A stretch of DNA of 64,000 bases from JBCBKU01 sp038521345 (GCA_038521345.1 JBCBKU010000008.1:1-64000), one strand, 5' to 3'. Counted from the first letter of the stretch, positions 25,172-35,596 are shown. Translations and numbers: made by a program. The notes: a model not told the origin generated them from the sequence alone.

Positions 25172-25632
25172 GTGAATTCCTCGAGATTGGCTCCGGGACC
25201 GATCCGGTCAACCACCGCAAATCGACCGGGCGCGGCAAGGGGTGTCAGCACTCCGTGCCAGGTCCCGCGGTGAAAATTTATCCCTTCTGTGCCCGAAGTC
25301 ACGAACGCGCGGGGCGTGCCCGGGGTCCCGTTCTCATCCGGAGCCACAATCACGAGAAACGGGTGCTCATGCATCGGCACAAAGGCCTGACTGCCTTCGG
25401 GATGGCGTTCGATCAGGTCGAATGTATAGGGAAGGGCCCGTGGTCTCGCGTTGAACAGGCTGATCCCTGTCCGTCCGCCGTCCCCGGGATCAACCTTGGC
25501 GCGGTCGTGGTGGCGTTCGCAGAGACCGGCATTGATGAGCCGGTCCGGGGCGCCCTCGGTGCCCAGAATGTCGCCGAACGCGCCAAAGGTCTCGGCTGAC
25601 AGCGGGGCCGCAACAAGGATCCTCTCGCTCAC
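25138..25632 (-). CDS. allA: Ureidoglycolate lyase
   Basis: 164-residue AllA, splitting ureidoglycolate to glyoxylate and urea in the allantoin pathway. Seen: LSAETFGAFGDIL near the start, LFNARPRALPYTFDLIERHP, then GSQAFVPMHEHPFLVIVAP and FHRGTWHGVLTPL, all family-defining (H-P-F-L-V and W-H metal/substrate region). GTG 25632 is chosen because it overlaps the preceding stop as GTGA, giving the normal AllA length. Second gene of a leftward pair after the allantoinase/OHCU decarboxylase fusion, so both act in ureide breakdown. Confidence 0.92.
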   Translation of the reverse strand: MSERILVAAPLSAETFGAFGDILGTEGAPDRLINAGLCERHHDRAKVDPGDGGRTGISLFNARPRALPYTFDLIERHPEGSQAFVPMHEHPFLVIVAPDENGTPGTPRAFVTSGTEGINFHRGTWHGVLTPLAAPGRFAVVDRIGPGANLEEFTYSEPWTVVVS

Positions 25633-27053
25633 GAAAGGTGCTCGCAGAGGCGCAGCGCCGCAATACGCTCGACCTGTGAACAAGCCTCGGCGAACTCCGT
25701 GGCCTGGTCCTGGGTCAGGCGGCGCGCGAAGGCATCCAGGATCTGCGCCTTTGTGTGGTCGCGCACGGCGATGATGAACGGGAATCCAAAGCGTTCGGTA
25801 TATGCGGTGTTCAGGTCCGTGAACCGCGACCTTTCGGCGTCGGTCAGCGCGTCGAGCCCCGCGCTTGCCTGTTCGGCCTCTGAGGCGGCGGTCAGCCTTT
25901 TTGCCGCGGTCAGTTTTCCGGCAAGGTCGGGATGCGCCCGCAACACGCCGAGGCGTGCCTCTTCGGGTGCCGAGCGGAAGGCGCGGGCCAGTGCATTGGC
26001 CAGCCCGGCCGCGCGATCATGCGCCGGGCCGAGTTCAAGCCCGAATGCGGCCTCGGCGACCCAGGGCGAGTGTTCGTAGATCCCCCCAAAGGCGGCAACA
26101 AAAGCGGCGCGGTCCATCTGTGACGGGCGTGCGGTCGCTTTTGGTGCCGGGTGCGTGGCGCTCCAATGCCGGGCGATGTCAATCCGGCGCGTGATCCAGA
26201 CCCGGTCGTGGCGTGCCACATGGTCCAGAAATCGTTCGAGCGCGCGGATCCGGCCGGGCCGGCCGACCAGCCGGCAATGCAGGCCGACGGACATCATCTT
26301 GGGCTGCCCGGCGACGCCTTCGGCATAGAGCGCGTCGAAACTGTCGATAAGGTAGTTCTCGAATTGGGCTCCGGCATTAAAACCCTGGGGCGTGGCAAAC
26401 CGCATGTCGTTGGCGTCAAGCGTGTAGGGGACGATCAGCTGAGGGCGTTTTCCGACCTCGATCCAGTAGGGCAGATCGTCGGCATAGCTGTCGGAGAGAT
26501 AGGCGAACTGACCGGTCTCCGCGGCCAAGCGGATCGTGTTCATCGACGTGCGACCCAGATAGAAGCCGGCGGGCGGCGCACCGGTGACCTCGCGGTGAAG
26601 CGCGATGGCGGCGGTCAGCTGCGCGCGTTCTTCGGCCTCATCCATGTCGCGGTATTCGATCCATTTCAGGCCGTGGCTCGCAATCTCCCATCCCGCCTCG
26701 CACATTGCAGCAACCTGTTCCGGCGACCGGGCGAGCGCGGAGGCAACGCCATAGACCGTGACCGGCAGTCCACGCTCGGCGAACAACCGGTGAAGGCGCC
26801 AGAAACCCGCCCGCGCGCCGTATTCATAGATTGACTCCATGTTCCAGTGCCGCTGGCCGGGCCAGGCCGCGGCGCCGACAATCTCGGACAGGAATGCTTC
26901 CGAGGCGGGATCCCCGTGCAAGAGGCAATTCTCGCCCCCTTCTTCATAGTTCAGTACGATCTGCACCGCGATTGCGGCGTTGTCCGGCCACGCCGGATGC
27001 AAAGGTGTTGCGCCGTAGCCGGCAAGGTCGCGGGGATAGCGTGGGGGGGACAT
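25629..27053 (-). CDS. puuE: Bifunctional allantoinase (PuuE) / OHCU decarboxylase (UraD) fusion
   Basis: 474 residues in two domains. Residues 1-305 are a PuuE-type, metal-independent allantoinase of the polysaccharide deacetylase fold: RDLAGYGATPLHPAWP, VLNYEEGGENCLLHGD, YEYGARAGFWRL and SHGLKWIEYRDM. Residues about 318-474 are 2-oxo-4-hydroxy-4-carboxy-5-ureidoimidazoline decarboxylase: FVAAFGGIYEHSPWVAEAA, then VLRAHPDLAGKL with the conserved His-Pro-Asp, and FGFPFIIAVRDHTK. One polypeptide thus covers OHCU to allantoin and allantoin to allantoate; such fusions occur in other Alphaproteobacteria. ATG 27053 has GAGGTG five bases upstream. Confidence 0.93.
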   Translation of the reverse strand: MSPPRYPRDLAGYGATPLHPAWPDNAAIAVQIVLNYEEGGENCLLHGDPASEAFLSEIVGAAAWPGQRHWNMESIYEYGARAGFWRLHRLFAERGLPVTVYGVASALARSPEQVAAMCEAGWEIASHGLKWIEYRDMDEAEERAQLTAAIALHREVTGAPPAGFYLGRTSMNTIRLAAETGQFAYLSDSYADDLPYWIEVGKRPQLIVPYTLDANDMRFATPQGFNAGAQFENYLIDSFDALYAEGVAGQPKMMSVGLHCRLVGRPGRIRALERFLDHVARHDRVWITRRIDIARHWSATHPAPKATARPSQMDRAAFVAAFGGIYEHSPWVAEAAFGLELGPAHDRAAGLANALARAFRSAPEEARLGVLRAHPDLAGKLTAAKRLTAASEAEQASAGLDALTDAERSRFTDLNTAYTERFGFPFIIAVRDHTKAQILDAFARRLTQDQATEFAEACSQVERIAALRLCEHLS

Positions 27054-27059
27054 CGGCAC

Positions 27060-27290
27060 CTCGGGTCATATCGTCGGCCCGAGTTAACCCGCGCACGTGC
27101 AGGTTTCGCAAGCGCGAAGAGGCCGCGTCGCGGCCCCCCGGCTAGAGCGACGGCACTTCCCCAAGCGGCGGCGGTTCCGATTCAGGTCAGGTTCCCCGAT
27201 CGGCCCATCTCGCCGCGGGGCCGGGTTCGCCGTTGCGGTCCACCGCCAAGCCTGCGGGTCTCGGCCTGCTGTCCGGACGTGTGTCTGGGT
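27060..27290. other. Intergenic region between the chemoreceptor and the ureide genes
   Basis: 231 bases without a supportable gene. It must hold the promoter of the leftward puuE-allA pair. A palindrome GGCCGCG-T-CGCGGCC at 27121-27135 is the main feature and could serve as a Rho-assisted end for the chemoreceptor transcript. No clear promoter hexamers were recognised. Confidence 0.4.
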
Positions 27291-29891
27291 TCAGAAATCA
27301 TCCCATGTGTCGTCGTCAAAGCCCTTCCCGTCGTCGGTTCCTGTGGCTCTGAGGGTGTCTGGTGTCGATGGCGTCGGCTCGGGTGCCTCGGGAACGGCCG
27401 CCGCGCGCCCGGGCGCAGGGACGATATCCAGGGCCGGCGAACTGGCCTTCAAGCTGGTGTCGTCGACCCGGAAGCGGTCGATCGCCGTGCGCAAGGCCTT
27501 GGCCGCATTGAGGAGTTTCTTGCTGCCGCTGACCGTATGCTGAAACATCGCTGCATTCTTCTGGGTAACGACATCGAGCTGTCCGACGGCTGTGTTCACT
27601 TCGGCCAGACCGTTCGACTGTTCCTCAGAGGACGCCGTAATCCCGGCGACGTGGTCCGAGATCCCGCTTACGGATGTCACAATCCGCTCCAACGCTTCGC
27701 CGGCATCTCCGACCAGGGTTACGCCACGATCCACGTGCTGGCGCGAGGTTGAGATGAGGCTGTTGATTTCCCGGGCCGCATCCGAGGAACGCTGGGCGAG
27801 TGCGCGCACTTCCGAGGCGACGACGGCGAAACCGCGCCCGGCATCGCCTGCGCGGGCGGCCTCGACCCCAGCGTTCAACGCCAAGAGGTTGGTCTGGAAA
27901 GCGATGTCATCAATGACGCCAATGATCTTCGAGATCTGGTTTGAGCTGTCTGCGATTTCTCCCATAGCGACCACGGCCTCGCGTACGACATCGCCGGATT
28001 GCTCGGCTTTTTCGCGGGCCTCCCGGACGACCACGTTGGCGCGGCCGGCACCTTCTGCTGCGCTTTGCACGGAATTGGTGATTTCGGCGAGGGCTGCGGC
28101 GGTCTCCTCGAGCGTGGCAGCCTGCTGTTCGGTCCGCCGTGCAAGATCTTCGCCTCCCCGGGCAATTTCATCGGCCTCTTCGCCGATGGTCACACTCTGG
28201 GCAAGGACCGCCACGATCGCGTCGTGAAGAGCTTCGACGGATTGATTGAAATCTGTGCGAACCTGGTCGTTTTCGCCGGCGAACGAGTTGGTCAGCCTGA
28301 CCTTCAGGTCGCCGTTCGACAACTCGGAGAACGCGTCGCGCAGCGTCTCGATCATATGTTGCTGGTTGGCGCGCATTTCCTCCTGAAGCGCCTCGGCGCG
28401 GCGTGTGGTTGTCCATGTTTCCGTCGTATCGCTACCGATCAGGACATGGCAAAGCGGAACACCGGCGCGATTTGAGACGGGGATAAGGTTGCCCTGGATC
28501 CAGCGTCCATTGCCTGCTTTGCCGTCGAGGCGGAACATGCCATTGGTCGGCTCGACGGCACTCAAGAGCGCGCGTGCCTCGGGGACGGGATCGCCTTTTG
28601 CGTCCACCGGCATAAGCGTCGTGCCAAACCAAGCGTCACCTTGCCGGGTGCCACTGGCTTCCAGAAGGGCAATAAAAGCCGCATTGGCTTCGACCAATTG
28701 CCCGTCGAGACTGAAGATCGCCCGCACCCCGTGATTGTCGAGCGTTGTCAGGATCGCGTCGTTCAACTGCGTCTCGGTCGTATCCTGAATCTGCACCACC
28801 GATCCAATCGAAGTGCCCGCCTCGCTGGCAACCGGCGCCGCGCTTATTGCATAATCTCGCGATCCCACCCGCAAGTCCTCGGCAGCGCCATCCCCTGTCC
28901 CGAGCAGTGCTGCTGCGATCGGTTCAAGGGCAGGGTGAATGGCCACGAAGGATTTGCCTTCGAAACTCGACACCGCATCGCGCGATATCGCGAAGCCGCC
29001 GTCGGCGCGCATGAGGGCGTCAAAGGCCGGATTGACGAAACTGATGGTCCCGTCCGGGTTCACCATGCAAAGCGGCGTTTGACTGGCCATGAAACCCGCG
29101 CCCTTGATCATGCCTTGCCGATCGGCCTCTGCGGCCGATTTCAACTGGACACGGCACGTCTCGAGCGAACGGGCGAGGCGCCCGATTTCGTCTTTCCGGC
29201 CGGTATCCAAGATTTCGATGTCCAGGTTCCCGTCGGCCATCCGGCCGAGCGATTTTCCAAGGCGGGACATGGGCGAGGTAATCATCGGGCGCAGTACCAG
29301 CAGTCCGATGCCAAGACAAATCGTCAGAGCCACGGCCGAGATGATCAGTGTCTGCCGTTTCTCGGCGTTGATCCGGGCGAGAAGCGGAGCCGCGTCCCAG
29401 GTTGAGGCCGCAGCGCCAATCGCCGCGCCCGACCCTGCCGCGAGAACAGGGTAGGCGAAGTGAAACCCCGTCTCGGAGTAGACAGGTGTTCCGGTCCGGA
29501 TGGCCTGATTCATAAGTTCTTCAAGCTCGGCCATCGCGTCTGGTGGGATGGTGCCCTGCCGCGCGACAATTGCGCCGTCGGCTTCGCTGCGCAGCACAAA
29601 TCCCAACGCACGGCCCTCTGCGGTGGACAGGGCGCGTGTCAGCAATTCGTCCAACGCCTCGGCCCGTCCGAAGCGAAGCGCACCGCTCGCCTGATCGGCA
29701 ACAAAGAACGTGACCTCCCCACCGAGTTGCCGAAGACCGTCGCTTGCGACCGACCGCGTCAGCGTCAGGTTGCGCGCCGTCAGGGCCGCGGCGACAATGG
29801 CGGCAGTCATGGCGATCAGGATGGTGGTCTTGAATAGGACCGACCGAATGGTGCGGCGCGGTTCAAAACGGCGTTCGATCTTGAATGTCAT
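27291..29891 (-). CDS. Methyl-accepting chemotaxis protein with two PAS domains
   Basis: 866-residue membrane chemoreceptor. Two transmembrane helices (about 17-39 and 180-200) flank a periplasmic sensor domain of about 140 residues; a HAMP follows (about 200-252), then two PAS-like domains (about 262-370 with MVNPDGTISFVNPAF, and 375-490 with IFSLDGQLVEANAAF). The signalling domain occupies about 570-800 with the hairpin-tip block EVRALAQRSSDAAREINSLI. The chain ends TWDDF, matching the W-x-x-F pattern of the CheR/CheB tether pentapeptide, after a long flexible linker. Single gene without che genes nearby, so it likely feeds a chemotaxis system encoded elsewhere. The ligand is unknown. Confidence 0.92.
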   Translation of the reverse strand: MTFKIERRFEPRRTIRSVLFKTTILIAMTAAIVAAALTARNLTLTRSVASDGLRQLGGEVTFFVADQASGALRFGRAEALDELLTRALSTAEGRALGFVLRSEADGAIVARQGTIPPDAMAELEELMNQAIRTGTPVYSETGFHFAYPVLAAGSGAAIGAAASTWDAAPLLARINAEKRQTLIISAVALTICLGIGLLVLRPMITSPMSRLGKSLGRMADGNLDIEILDTGRKDEIGRLARSLETCRVQLKSAAEADRQGMIKGAGFMASQTPLCMVNPDGTISFVNPAFDALMRADGGFAISRDAVSSFEGKSFVAIHPALEPIAAALLGTGDGAAEDLRVGSRDYAISAAPVASEAGTSIGSVVQIQDTTETQLNDAILTTLDNHGVRAIFSLDGQLVEANAAFIALLEASGTRQGDAWFGTTLMPVDAKGDPVPEARALLSAVEPTNGMFRLDGKAGNGRWIQGNLIPVSNRAGVPLCHVLIGSDTTETWTTTRRAEALQEEMRANQQHMIETLRDAFSELSNGDLKVRLTNSFAGENDQVRTDFNQSVEALHDAIVAVLAQSVTIGEEADEIARGGEDLARRTEQQAATLEETAAALAEITNSVQSAAEGAGRANVVVREAREKAEQSGDVVREAVVAMGEIADSSNQISKIIGVIDDIAFQTNLLALNAGVEAARAGDAGRGFAVVASEVRALAQRSSDAAREINSLISTSRQHVDRGVTLVGDAGEALERIVTSVSGISDHVAGITASSEEQSNGLAEVNTAVGQLDVVTQKNAAMFQHTVSGSKKLLNAAKALRTAIDRFRVDDTSLKASSPALDIVPAPGRAAAVPEAPEPTPSTPDTLRATGTDDGKGFDDDTWDDF

Positions 29892-30072
29892 GGCGGATCT
29901 CGGCGGCTGTCGCGGTCAAAAGGCACCTGTTCGGGCGCGGCTCGGCCCGGCCTTAGGCCTGTTGCTCTTTCGGTGCGGTTAACCGGCGGGGTCTGGACGC
30001 AAAGATTTCCGGTTGGGGCACCGCGCATCAGGGCGGCCGATCAGCGGGTGCACGACGGTGTTCGGTCCCCTG

Positions 30073-31140
30073 TCAGTCGCGTACGCCAAGGCGCCGCGCA
30101 ACAACGCCAAGGGCGGTCGCCGTCAGAACGATCCGAAAGACATGATGCGCTGTGACGATGACCGGGTTGGTCTGAAGCGACAGGGCAATAAGGCTCATCT
30201 CGGTCACACCGCCGGGTGCGAAGCTTACGAACAGGGTCTCGACCGCGAGCGGGGTCAGCGCCGCAAGTCCGAAGGCAAAGGCGATCGCAAGGCCAAGCAT
30301 CAGTCCGAGCGTCAACCCGCCAAGCACGACAGCGCGGGCCAAGAGCCGAGGTTCGGCACCGGCAAACATCATGCCAAGCCCGGTGCCGACCACGATCTGG
30401 GCGGTGTTGAGAAGCCAGGCGGGGCTTTGCAACGTCACCAGACCGGTCCCGTGGACGATCGCGCTAAGCAGAAGCGGCCCGAGAAGATGCGCCGCAGGCA
30501 TTCGCAAACGTCCACCAAGGACCAGTCCGGCAACAGCCAGAACTCCGATCATGGTCAGGTCGAACACCCGAGCCGGGCCTTCTCCCAGGGTCTCGCCCGC
30601 CGCGCTGCCCACTGTTGTGCCCGACCACGCGAAGAAGAGAAACGGCACGCTGACCACCACAAGGACGATGCGGGTAAAATGCTGAATGGTCAGAACCCGC
30701 GGATCGCCCCCGGCGGCCTCTCCGAGGGCGACCGCTTCGATAAGACCGCCGGGTGCCGCCGCAAAAAGCGCCGTGGTCCGATCATAGCCTCCGACCCGCC
30801 GGTAGAGCGTGTACCCGATCAGCTGGGCCAGAGCGGCAAAGGCGACCATGCCGAGCATGGACAGCCAGAGCGTCGGCAGGATCCCGAGGATTTCGGGAGA
30901 GAAGCTCGCCCCGATCTTCACGCCGATAATGGCGACGAAGGTCTTTCGAAGAACCTGTGGGAAGTCGAGTGTGCCGCCCCCTCGGATAGACCGCCAGATG
31001 GCGAAACCGGCCGTGGCGATCAGGCTGCCGAGGAGAAACGGCAGCGGCGCGTCGAGAGCCAGGGCCGCCAGGCCGCCGGCCAGGCCGAGACCAAGAAGTC
31101 CCGCCGGGATGGCAAGGTCTGACAGGGACGGCAGTTGCAC
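30073..31140 (-). CDS. AbrB-family membrane protein (putative transporter)
   Basis: 355-residue polytopic membrane protein of the AbrB family, often mislabelled ammonia monooxygenase regulator. About ten helices in two homologous halves. The repeated family blocks are LDAPLPFLLGSLIATAGFAI early and MPAAHLLGPLLLSAIVHGTG in the second half, with TALFAAAPGGLIEAVALGE and FVSFAPGGVTEMSLIALSL as the paired AxAPGGxxE sites. Starts with GTG after a GGAG site. No substrate is established for the family. It lies just downstream of the ribokinase-like gene on the same strand (78-base gap) and may be part of sugar cluster A or independent. Confidence 0.85.
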   Translation of the reverse strand: MQLPSLSDLAIPAGLLGLGLAGGLAALALDAPLPFLLGSLIATAGFAIWRSIRGGGTLDFPQVLRKTFVAIIGVKIGASFSPEILGILPTLWLSMLGMVAFAALAQLIGYTLYRRVGGYDRTTALFAAAPGGLIEAVALGEAAGGDPRVLTIQHFTRIVLVVVSVPFLFFAWSGTTVGSAAGETLGEGPARVFDLTMIGVLAVAGLVLGGRLRMPAAHLLGPLLLSAIVHGTGLVTLQSPAWLLNTAQIVVGTGLGMMFAGAEPRLLARAVVLGGLTLGLMLGLAIAFAFGLAALTPLAVETLFVSFAPGGVTEMSLIALSLQTNPVIVTAHHVFRIVLTATALGVVARRLGVRD

Positions 31141-31218
31141 GGAGGCTCCGGGGGCGTCGTGAAATTCTGACCTTGGACTTACCCCGGCCCATCCGCGCGG
31201 CCAAGATCGGATCTGCGC

Positions 31219-32142
31219 CTAATTCGCGGCGAGAAGCGCTTCGATCTCGGCACGAGACGGCATCGATGGCGCGGTACCCGGGCGGGTGACCGAAATCGCC
31301 GCCGTTGCCGATCCGAACCGGGCCGCGGCCGCCGGCTCTTGTCCCTCGGCCAACGCGACGGCGAAACCGCCGTTGAATGCGTCTCCGGCACCGGTGGTCT
31401 CGACAACGGGGCCGGCCGAAAACGGAGGCACATGGACCGACTGCACCCCGTCGTGCAAAAGCGCTCCTTGTTCGCCCAGTGTGATCAGCGCCGTCCCCAC
31501 ACCCTTCGCCAGCAAGGCATCGCCCGCGCGTCGCGCGTCGTCCACGGATCGGACCGCAATGCCGGTCAGGCCCTCGGCCTCGCTCTCGTTTGGCGTGGCG
31601 TAGTCGCACAGCGCCAACATGCCCTCGGGCAATTCCGCGGCCGGCGCCGGGTTCAGGATCGTGGTCGCCCCGGCCTCCCGGGCGATCTCCAAAGCGCGGT
31701 GCGCAGCTTCGAGGGGCTGTTCGAGCTGGGTCATGAAGATCTTTGAGCCGCTGATCGTAGCGCCCCATGCATCGATGTCTGCAACCGAGATCGTCCCCGC
31801 CACACCCGGGCAGACGATAATTGCGTTATTGCCGGTGGCGTCCTCAACAAAGATGTAGGCCGCCCCGGTGTAACCGTCCGCGTGCTGGGTCACCTCGGGT
31901 ACGACCCCGGCATCGCGCCATGTGGTCAGCGCCATGTCGGCGAAGGTGTCCTTGCCGAGTTTGGTCAGCATCCGCACGTTGCCTCCGGCCCGGGCGGCAG
32001 CCACGGATTGGTTCGACCCCTTGCCGCCGGGACCCAGCGCGAAGTCGAGGCCAAGGATCGTCTCGCCCATGCGGGGTGCGCGTGCAGCCCGGTAGGCGGT
32101 ATCGGCCACGAAGACCCCGAGGATGGCGATCTGGTCGGTCAT
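31219..32142 (-). CDS. PfkB-family sugar kinase, ribokinase-like
   Basis: 307-residue cytoplasmic kinase of the ribokinase family. N-terminal signature GPGGKGSNQSVAAARAGGNV (about 36-55) and the C-terminal catalytic motif TTGAGDAFNGGFAVAL with the base Asp of GAGD (about 245-260) are both intact. NPAPAAELPEG is also ribokinase-like. The closest functional guess is ribokinase, supported by the adjacent RbsD/FucU-type mutarotase, but the transporter upstream is a family 1 (malto/polyol type) ABC importer and not RbsABC, so another furanose or pentose is possible. Last sugar gene of the leftward operon from 35313. Confidence 0.88.
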   Translation of the reverse strand: MTDQIAILGVFVADTAYRAARAPRMGETILGLDFALGPGGKGSNQSVAAARAGGNVRMLTKLGKDTFADMALTTWRDAGVVPEVTQHADGYTGAAYIFVEDATGNNAIIVCPGVAGTISVADIDAWGATISGSKIFMTQLEQPLEAAHRALEIAREAGATTILNPAPAAELPEGMLALCDYATPNESEAEGLTGIAVRSVDDARRAGDALLAKGVGTALITLGEQGALLHDGVQSVHVPPFSAGPVVETTGAGDAFNGGFAVALAEGQEPAAAARFGSATAAISVTRPGTAPSMPSRAEIEALLAAN

Positions 32143-32158
32143 GGGCGTGTCCTCGGGA

Positions 32159-32611
32159 TCAGGCGTCAGGCGGGATCACGCCCTTGCGGAACAGAAAGCA
32201 GCCGTAGAACCGGCGCTCGCCGGTCTGGATCACGGCATAGGCATCGCGTGCGGCATCGTAGAAATCGAAGCGTTCGATGCTGACCATCGGGCGCGCCTGG
32301 CCTTCGGCGGCGTCGATTGCGGCCTGCACCTCGGCCTGTACGGGCGGCACCTCGTCCGGGGCGCCGACGATCTCCATACGGGCCGCGAAATCGTCCACGA
32401 ACGTGTCGAGCGGCAGAACGGACAACAGGGCCTCGGCGGCTTCGGCCGCGGTCAGGTTGTCCATGCGCAGCAACTCGCCCAGGACCGTGGCGCGCGCCAC
32501 TTGATCGGATGGAAAATTCGTATCCGCAAGGATGATCGCATCGCCGTGCCCCATGGCGCGCAGCGCGAACAGGACCTCGGCGTTCAGCCGCGGGTCGATC
32601 CCTTTGAGCAT
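32159..32611 (-). CDS. RbsD/FucU-family sugar mutarotase, FucU type
   Basis: 150-residue cytoplasmic anomer-exchange enzyme. It begins MLKGIDPRLNAEVLFALRAM, then GHGDAIILADTNFPSD, matching FucU (L-fucose mutarotase) with the catalytic His in MGHGD and the ADTNFP block; the C-terminal RFYGCFLFRKGVIPP is typical too. Length fits FucU (about 140-150), a little longer than RbsD. GGGAGGA before ATG 32611 sets the start. It lies 16 bases upstream of the ribokinase-like gene, so it probably supplies the correct anomer to that kinase or to the aldose dehydrogenase of this cluster. Confidence 0.9.
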   Translation of the reverse strand: MLKGIDPRLNAEVLFALRAMGHGDAIILADTNFPSDQVARATVLGELLRMDNLTAAEAAEALLSVLPLDTFVDDFAARMEIVGAPDEVPPVQAEVQAAIDAAEGQARPMVSIERFDFYDAARDAYAVIQTGERRFYGCFLFRKGVIPPDA

Positions 32612-32684
32612 TCTCTGTCCTCCCTCGTGAACCACGGTGATCCGCGGGTCTTGCGTGCCAGCCTAGGAGGGTGCGGCGCCCGGT

Positions 32685-33524
32685 TCAAACGCTTCCTTCG
32701 CCCGCATCGAGATAGGTTTCGAGCACGGGCAGAATCGTGTGGTCGAACCAGTCGGCCAGAAAGAACACGCCGACCCACGCGACGATGACGACCGGCATCC
32801 TTGAGAATGGGGCTACGAAAATAACGATCAGGGTGAGAAAGGCCAGAAGCACGCGCCCGAGCGTTTCGAACGTATAAAGTCCCAGAAGCCCGATCAGCGG
32901 GCCGGAAATAAACGCGGGCAGAGGGGCGCGTTCAAGCCAACCAACGACATCCAAGCCCAACAGGAACGCCAGAACGAGGATAGTAGCCGCGCCCTTCAGA
33001 ACGCGGCTGACCTGCATCGCACCCTCCCAGCCCGAGACGGCAGCCCCGATCAGCACAAACGGCAGGACAAGGATGATGTAGATCAGAACGGTCAACAGGA
33101 CGCCGCCGAAGAACGTGGCCAGCGTGACCACGAAACCCCAGCCGTCATAGCCTGTCACGATTAACAGCATCGAGACAAAGGCGAGCCCGTACCACATGAC
33201 CTGTTTCTGGTCGTCGACTTCGGACTTCTGAAAGATCAATCCGACCGAAGACCCGATCAGGATCGTGTAGATCGACAGGATGTCCGGGTCGTAGGCGAAG
33301 CGAAACTGAAGAAAGCCAAGCACCGCCTCCCAGAAATCCGCCGATATGCGCCGGAACTGAAGCGCAGCCTGTTCGATCAGGCTGAGAACACCGAACCGCT
33401 CAAAAAGGAACCCTGAAAGCAGAAGCGCCGCGGGCAACCCGAACAGAAACTGTGTCATGCCGGAAAGCGGTCCGCCGCCGCGCTTTGGTTTGGCCTCTGG
33501 TGTTTCGTCGGGCGTGTCGCTCAT
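32685..33524 (-). CDS. Polytopic membrane protein of unknown function
   Basis: 279-residue membrane protein. A short charged, proline-rich cytoplasmic start (MSDTPDETPEAKPKRGGG) is followed by about seven hydrophobic segments, near residues 20-37, 77-95, 100-118, 120-150, 175-195, 205-240 and 245-262. No transporter or enzyme signature is recognised. ATG 33524 is preferred over the in-frame 33545 start. It sits between the SGNH hydrolase and FucU genes in the sugar cluster A operon, so a role in uptake or export of the same sugar is possible but unproved. Confidence 0.7.
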   Translation of the reverse strand: MSDTPDETPEAKPKRGGGPLSGMTQFLFGLPAALLLSGFLFERFGVLSLIEQAALQFRRISADFWEAVLGFLQFRFAYDPDILSIYTILIGSSVGLIFQKSEVDDQKQVMWYGLAFVSMLLIVTGYDGWGFVVTLATFFGGVLLTVLIYIILVLPFVLIGAAVSGWEGAMQVSRVLKGAATILVLAFLLGLDVVGWLERAPLPAFISGPLIGLLGLYTFETLGRVLLAFLTLIVIFVAPFSRMPVVIVAWVGVFFLADWFDHTILPVLETYLDAGEGSV

Positions 33525-33607
33525 GGGGCGGCGGGGCGTCTTCAAATGGCTTTGCGCTGTAAATTCCGCGCCAGTGGAGCGTGGCGTCCGCGATCCGTCA
33601 AGGCGCC

Positions 33608-34251
33608 TCAGCCGAGACGCGCGCGCACGGCTTCGGCGACCGCCCGGCCAATCGCGATATGGGCATCGGCCGTCAGGTGGATGCCATCGGTCGGGTCCAC
33701 CTGCGCAAGCGTCCCGGCATCGACAAAGCCGGTCCCGAGGCGAGCGGCCGCCTCGGCAAGCGCCGGTGCAAGCCGTCGCGACTTCTCGGCGCCGCCGGCG
33801 AACATCTCAGCCAGCCAGCCGGCTTCGAGGATCGGAACCGGCGCCACGAGCGTGATGTCGGGAACGCCGGTTTCCGCGGCCCCGTCAAAGCTGCGCGCGA
33901 CATGTACCAGCCGTTCGACCGAGCGGGCGATGTCCGACGGGCCGACCCCGAACATCGCTTTCAGATCGTTGGTCCCCAGCATGATGACCACGGCTGCAAG
34001 CGGACGATGCGTTTCGAGAATGGCAGGGAAGCTTGCCAACCCGTTTTTGTGAATACCCGATACGGGGTCGGGATGCACGGTTGTCCGCCCGGGATGGCCT
34101 TCCTCGATCACATGGAAGCCCGCGCCAAGCTCTGCGGCCATGATCCCCGGCCACCGATTGTCGCGCGGAAGACGCTTCAGCCGACCGGGCCCCTCGACGG
34201 CCAGCGTTCCGTGTGTGTTGGAATCGCCGAAACAGAGGATGGCGCGGCCGC

Positions 34252-34255
<4 letters not shown>
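33608..34255 (-). CDS. SGNH/GDSL-family hydrolase
   Basis: 215-residue esterase-type hydrolase with all catalytic blocks visible: CFGDSNTHG (nucleophile Ser12), GxND as MLGTNDLKA (Asn96) and DPTDGIHLT (Asp190, His193). No signal peptide, so it acts in the cytosol, for example as a deacetylase or acyl esterase. The start overlaps the ABC ATPase stop (ATGA), which ties it to sugar import; removal of an acyl group from an imported sugar is a reasonable inference. Confidence 0.9.
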
Positions 34256-35313
<1,058 letters not shown>

Positions 35314-35416
35314 GTCTCCCCCTTCGCCCGCGGCTTTGGCCGCGCCTCGCTCGCCGCACCATAGGCAGAGCGCGCGCGCCCTGTCCATGGGCCGGAAACC
35401 CCGGCATTCTCGACGC

Positions 35417-35512
35417 TTGACAGGTTTTTCCTTTCCGGGAACAGTCGGAGGTGTGAGTGTGGTGGAACCGGGGAATGCCGGCGTCGCCGCCCGGCGCGGC
35501 TGGACCGGTTCC
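35417..35512. promoter_or_regulatory. Divergent control region of sugar cluster A
   Basis: The 283-base gap between the leftward ATPase (35313) and the rightward binding protein (35597) has a consensus -35 hexamer TTGACA at 35417-35422 with only a weak -10 (AACAGT, 35440-35445) on the plus strand. An inverted pair GGAACCGG (35464-35471) and CCGGTTCC (35505-35512) lies downstream, the second inside TGGACCGGTTCCA. These are operator candidates. No regulator gene is adjacent to this cluster. Confidence 0.35.
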
Positions 35513-35596
35513 AATCGATAAAACAAGTCCTTAAGGGCGATACTGAACCCAAGTCCCGATGCGTCCAGAACGCGTAACGACCAGGGAGGATCGTCC

